A stretch of 64,000 nucleotides of DNA from Nitzschia sp. DOCU1 (lineage: Eukaryota > Bacillariophyta > Bacillariophyceae > Bacillariales > Bacillariaceae). Positions 60,244 through 64,000 of this stretch are shown here, in pieces. Position 1 is the first letter of the stretch. Each line of letters opens with the position of its first letter. The notes beneath the pieces were generated by a model. That model saw only the letters and a program-made list of their open reading frames with translations, ran no database searches and was not told the origin of the DNA. The DNA lies in assembly GCA_951394045.1 (NCBI GenBank), contig OX595988.1, positions 2,247,352 to 2,311,351 on the forward strand, in the 5' to 3' direction. Made by a program: the position numbers and the translations under genes.

Positions 60244-63213
60244 TTATGAGTAATTTTCCCAAGAAGTCTGCTGACGCCTCAAGAAAGGATTCAAAGAAAA
60301 ATGTATCCCGTCGAAGAGACTTGCAATGTCGTTGACAGATACCGTTACCACTTCACACAGGAAAGATCCAGACGGTCTAGCGCTTGAATCGGACCTGCCA
60401 TCTTTTTCTCCATCAAAATTTTGGTGGAGAGAAAACGAACCAACGTACAAAACCAGGGCAAGTAGTGACCCTAGCAGTAAGCAGCAAGTTCCATCAAACG
60501 GTGGTATTCTTCCTTGCTGTAAAGACCAGGAAGCGAAAGGAGCCACCGAAATGACACCCAATATTTCTGCCGCAAATTTGAGCCCGTTTGTGAAATGCCC
60601 ACCACCGAAATGTGTGTACCGTCGCTTTTCCGAGCTAACTGATTCCATCTTATTGGCCGATGCTGTCTTGTAAAGGATAGCAGAAGATGCTCGGCCGAAA
60701 ATGCTCGACAAAACAATGCCCGACATTAAAATAATGGTGATTGCCATCACCAACACTGCATCCGATCTCTCCGACGGCATTGCCATTCTGGGGAGAATGG
60801 CCAGCAATGCCAATAGAACAGACTGTGCACCGACACCGATTCGGAAAGACCGCATGGGTGATTTACATGGAATTTGGGACAAAGCCTTGGATACTTTTGT
60901 CCTGAAGATCCACAGCAAAACCATGGCAGAGGAAAACATCGCAACGCCACTTCTGGAAGGAGCGTAGCCCAAACCACCCATCTCGGGCGGCGTCAAAATC
61001 CAAAGTGGAATCGCAATTTCAATAAATCCCTGTAGAGCGTTCCATAGGACGAAAATGGTTGATACAATCAACCATACCTCCTGGACGCCATAGGGTGCTC
61101 TCTCATATCGATCCTTCCCCTCGTCGTCAGGACTGTTTGACACACCTTTTTCCATTGACGAACCTATGTCAGTCTGATGGTCCGCTCTCCGTCTTCTGGT
61201 GTGAAGACCGGTAGTAGTTGTATTGACCTCGTTTTTGGGAGGCACAATGACATTGAGAGATTCCGGGTCTTCGGCGTAGACGGTCAGTCCCTTATGTGAT
61301 GAACTCGCAGAGGACTCGAAATGCTGATCGAGCTCCTCACCAGAACCTGCCTCTTCCACCAGATCGTGAAGCAGAGATTCAAAAGGGTGCTCGCCGAGTT
61401 TATAAGGGCTTGAGCCACCGTACTCGCGGGGAATCTGATCATCGTCAATGTATTCCCTCAGCGCTGACAAATACTGATGTTTTGATAGAATGTCTACCTG
61501 AACAGAATCTGGGAGAAGGCCCTTCACACTACGCCACGTCCCCGCAAGCCAGAAAGGAGAATTTACGAGAAAAGCACGTTTCAGACTTAGCGGGTAGTGC
61601 GAATTGTTGATTTCCCCTGCCCCCTTCAGATAAGTCAGCACATCACCACTTAAATGTGATATTCCAGCGCCCCCAACATCCATTACGACCAGGATGCCCC
61701 ACGCCGACGAACAATGCGGTGGCGTAGGGTACCCTAGTCTCGTCCTGACTTCATCCCGTGTGCAGATGTGATTGGAAAGAAACTCTAGGAAAAACATGTA
61801 GTGCCGCAGCATATCATCGACGCGGCACCCGTCACGAAATAGCTGCTTCAATTCCATCTTTCCAGGTTGCTCGTAAATGATCGGGAAGCCACGCTTGCTC
61901 ACCCCGTGTACGAAATGCGGATAGGCTTGCTTGATCTTGTGGAACCAGTGCTGCGGTACCGTGTGTATCCGCCAAACGTCATTCTGCCGACGCCACCGTT
62001 GCGTTTCCTCCCACATAGCTCTTGCCTTCCTTTCTCTCCCACCGCAGAGGGTGAGATAGTTTTTCGGTACTATTCTTGGCGAATCTCCATTGGGTACATA
62101 GGAGGGTGCACCAGTTCCGTCGACACACTTTCGGTCAACATATCGGCATTTGTCAACCTCGTCGTCGTCTTGAGAGGGATTGTCAAATTGATCCAAGTCC
62201 TCCATCCCAGAAAGAACAGAATTACAATCAAAGAACTCGGAATCCGACGTATCAAAGCGGCCTCTTGTCGTCGGCAGGCACGTCGTAGAGTTGACAGAAT
62301 CAATTCGCGACCGTAGGGCAACGAGTGGTGCCTCCTCATCTGATTCTTCGAGTTTCACCGGCTGTGATTTCCCCACGAGGTCGAGCTTCGAATCCTCATC
62401 CAAAGAAAGGGGGCGATGGGGTGGCTCCAACACTGTCTCGATAGAGTCTTTGAAGAAGGAAAAAAAGCATCGAAGTATCGATTCGCCAATCAGAGAAACG
62501 GCTACAAGAAATAAGGGGGATAAGGTGAATTGCCTGGACCCTGTAAGTGCCCGGAAGGTGGCGTCGCCAGTGGCATGTCGGTACAGTAGTCCTCCCGCTA
62601 AGATGGAGAAAGCAACCGCGGTCATGTATATTTTTGCTGTCCCTGGTGTAAAATCTGATTTCTCGCTTCGACCATTGGCCGATGGGGTAAGTGACTGCCC
62701 AGCTAATAGTCCTTCTTCCATCTGTTCCTCGGGCGTAGTATTAACTTGCTGACCGGCTGCAACATTCTCAGACTGTGAATCTCTCGTAATCTTGCAAAGA
62801 ACGCCAACAATGACACCAGAAACAAACCGTATAAGGAAGAGCCACCAAACAGACTTCAGGCCAGCCCCGAAGGTAAACACGAGAAGAGAAATCGCGGCAC
62901 CAGAAAGACGTGCAACTATCCGAGGCTGTGTTTCGTCCTTTATATGAATTTTTGACGAGATTGTGCTTCCACTTCCCCTACCTAGGAGAAAGGCAGCGGC
63001 CACTGCGGCCAAGGGGACGGCAACTTTAGCGCAGTCCACACCTAGCTTCAAAGTTCCACCATGAAGCAAGCGATAGATGAGGCTAGGACCAAATGGAAAT
63101 ATCAGACCACGTGACATCCCATCCAAAAACAGAGCAATTGTTCGCATAACAGCCTGCTTCGAAGGACCATAATGCCTTGTAGACTTCGTTTGATTTGGTG
63201 GTTTCTTTAACAT
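60244..63213 (-). CDS. MFS transporter with a SEC14/CRAL-TRIO domain in its central loop
   Basis: 989 aa in one uninterrupted frame from MLKKPPNQTK. The first 260 residues carry about six membrane segments (IALFLDGMSRGLIFPFGPSL, VAVPLAAVAAAFLLG, LSGAAISLLVFTFGAGL, WWLFLIRFVSGVIVGVL and two more), the N-half of an MFS fold. Residues about 385-615 match SEC14/CRAL-TRIO: FPIIYEQPGKMELKQLF, WGILVVMDVGGAGISHL, FLVNSPFWLAGTWRSVKGLL, VDILSKHQYLSALREYIDDD and QIPREYGG. The last fits the lP.eyGG lock of SEC14. The C-terminal 300 residues carry six more membrane segments (WLIVSTIFVLWNALQGFIEI onwards). SEC14 domains bind and exchange phosphoinositides or other lipids on the cytosolic side, so lipid-gated or lipid-linked transport is inferred. 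I know of no standard family with this arrangement. Confidence 0.82.
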   Translation of the reverse strand: MLKKPPNQTKSTRHYGPSKQAVMRTIALFLDGMSRGLIFPFGPSLIYRLLHGGTLKLGVDCAKVAVPLAAVAAAFLLGRGSGSTISSKIHIKDETQPRIVARLSGAAISLLVFTFGAGLKSVWWLFLIRFVSGVIVGVLCKITRDSQSENVAAGQQVNTTPEEQMEEGLLAGQSLTPSANGRSEKSDFTPGTAKIYMTAVAFSILAGGLLYRHATGDATFRALTGSRQFTLSPLFLVAVSLIGESILRCFFSFFKDSIETVLEPPHRPLSLDEDSKLDLVGKSQPVKLEESDEEAPLVALRSRIDSVNSTTCLPTTRGRFDTSDSEFFDCNSVLSGMEDLDQFDNPSQDDDEVDKCRYVDRKCVDGTGAPSYVPNGDSPRIVPKNYLTLCGGRERKARAMWEETQRWRRQNDVWRIHTVPQHWFHKIKQAYPHFVHGVSKRGFPIIYEQPGKMELKQLFRDGCRVDDMLRHYMFFLEFLSNHICTRDEVRTRLGYPTPPHCSSAWGILVVMDVGGAGISHLSGDVLTYLKGAGEINNSHYPLSLKRAFLVNSPFWLAGTWRSVKGLLPDSVQVDILSKHQYLSALREYIDDDQIPREYGGSSPYKLGEHPFESLLHDLVEEAGSGEELDQHFESSASSSHKGLTVYAEDPESLNVIVPPKNEVNTTTTGLHTRRRRADHQTDIGSSMEKGVSNSPDDEGKDRYERAPYGVQEVWLIVSTIFVLWNALQGFIEIAIPLWILTPPEMGGLGYAPSRSGVAMFSSAMVLLWIFRTKVSKALSQIPCKSPMRSFRIGVGAQSVLLALLAILPRMAMPSERSDAVLVMAITIILMSGIVLSSIFGRASSAILYKTASANKMESVSSEKRRYTHFGGGHFTNGLKFAAEILGVISVAPFASWSLQQGRIPPFDGTCCLLLGSLLALVLYVGSFSLHQNFDGEKDGRSDSSARPSGSFLCEVVTVSVNDIASLFDGIHFSLNPFLRRQQTSWENYS

Positions 63214-64000
63214 TTTGACAACCGGGCGTGGGCGGAAGAAAGGCTACCAGAAGAGGAAGCTTCCGTTTACCCGTTAATTCAAGATCGCTTGGAGACGAAT
63301 CAATGTGAATATACAATCTGGTGGTGTCGATTCGTTCACTGAAGCCCCAATTCACAATGTTTGGTAACAATGAAGTGAGTTCGGATAGTAACAGTACCGT
63401 GCGCCATTTGTGCAAGATTAAAAAGGAAGCGAGCGAGCCAATGCAACAGCACGTCGTCCGGAAGCAACAAGAAAAAACGGCGATAGGACTCCGTAAACAC
63501 TTATGTTTCCACATCATGGTCTTGGGTGGGAACCTACCTTTCTTCTGGATCGATGATGATGATGGCGTAGGTGGACGACTAATGCGACCCTGAACGCGCA
63601 ATCCATCCATCATCCATTTTTCTACCCCGATCCTACTACTACCGGTACTACCTGGGTACCATCATACAGTGACTGTTGGGGATTGTCTCTCTGTCAAAGC
63701 ACTTTCGGTTGATGCAAAGCTACAAACTAGATCTCTTTCTTCGGAAGTTTGAGCATTATAGATCGCCGAGGTGAAGGGAACTGAAAACACAGCACTAGGA
63801 TCGTAGCAGATAGAGAAGAGAACAATCTCAGACTTTGATACCTTCTTCTAGTCAGTCACTACCATGTGAGGAAGCATATAAAGAAGAAGTCAAATGTAAG
63901 TCGTGGTTGATATACAATCTCTCTAGTTTGCTATGCTTTTGTCATCAAGTCCATGCTCCAATTTACTCAATGGCAGCGGTCACCTGGATCTCCACCAACA
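63214..64000. other. Right edge, no gene supported
   Basis: 790 bp upstream of the MFS-SEC14 gene. Contains its promoter, a (GAT)4 tract near 63553, and CTACTACTACCGGTACTACC near 63634. Short frames on both strands are uninformative. Confidence 0.45.

Noticed and set aside
63083..63613. 176-codon minus-strand frame upstream of the MFS-SEC14 gene
   Set aside because: Overlaps the start of the well-supported gene in another frame and has no recognisable motif.

Overview
The window looks like nuclear DNA of a diatom (photosynthetic stramenopile), probably a pennate one. The genes are short on introns, and those introns are 63-105 bp with GT-AG ends and CTAAC-like branch sites. Intergenic spaces are mostly 0.2-1.7 kb. 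Other pointers are a pyruvate kinase leader resembling the diatom plastid ASAFAP signal, a DNA topoisomerase VI B subunit, membrane receptors fusing a nucleotide cyclase to a phosphodiesterase, and Cys-rich finger proteins. No rRNA, tRNA, CRISPR array or intact transposon was seen. About 25 genes were recognised; I worked out exon structures by reading splice sites against protein-family conservation. Layout 1-17 kb: a secreted zinc metallopeptidase running off the left edge (-); a large single-pass membrane protein with five extracellular repeats (+); topoisomerase VI B (-); a tandem pair of Golgi-type sulfotransferases (-); a DUF924-TilS fusion (+); a small unknown ORF. Layout 17-33 kb: plastid-type pyruvate kinase (+), an IGHMBP2-like helicase with an R3H domain (-), an APH/EcKL kinase-like protein (+), a MerA-like flavoprotein (+), an F-box protein with USP48-like DUSP segments (+), an unknown two-TM protein (-) and RRP36 (+). 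Layout 33-48 kb: a Cys-rich finger protein (-), then two paralogous receptor cyclases on the minus strand separated by a SUMO-like gene (+). The first receptor is TM-sensor-TM-cyclase-PDE; the second is TM-sensor-TM-cyclase-PDE-PDE. Layout 48-64 kb: an ABC1/ADCK kinase gene with two apparent single-base frameshifts; two copies of an 11-bp minisatellite on either side of it; an unknown ORF; a YbaY/YscW-like protein; an MFS transporter; an SLC35F-type transporter; an unknown nuclear-type protein; TMEM18; and an MFS transporter whose central loop holds a SEC14/CRAL-TRIO lipid-binding domain. The strongest candidates for something new are: (a) the neighbouring cyclase-PDE and cyclase-PDE-PDE receptors, which put synthesis and destruction of a cyclic nucleotide in one chain; (b) two adjacent homologous introns in the first receptor, one at an ancestral position and one at a paralog-absent position, which looks like a recent intron gain; (c) the MFS-SEC14-MFS chimera; (d) the DUF924-TilS fusion with a polyglutamine tract. 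The genes are not an operon and, apart from the receptor pair and the sulfotransferase pair, show no obvious shared pathway.
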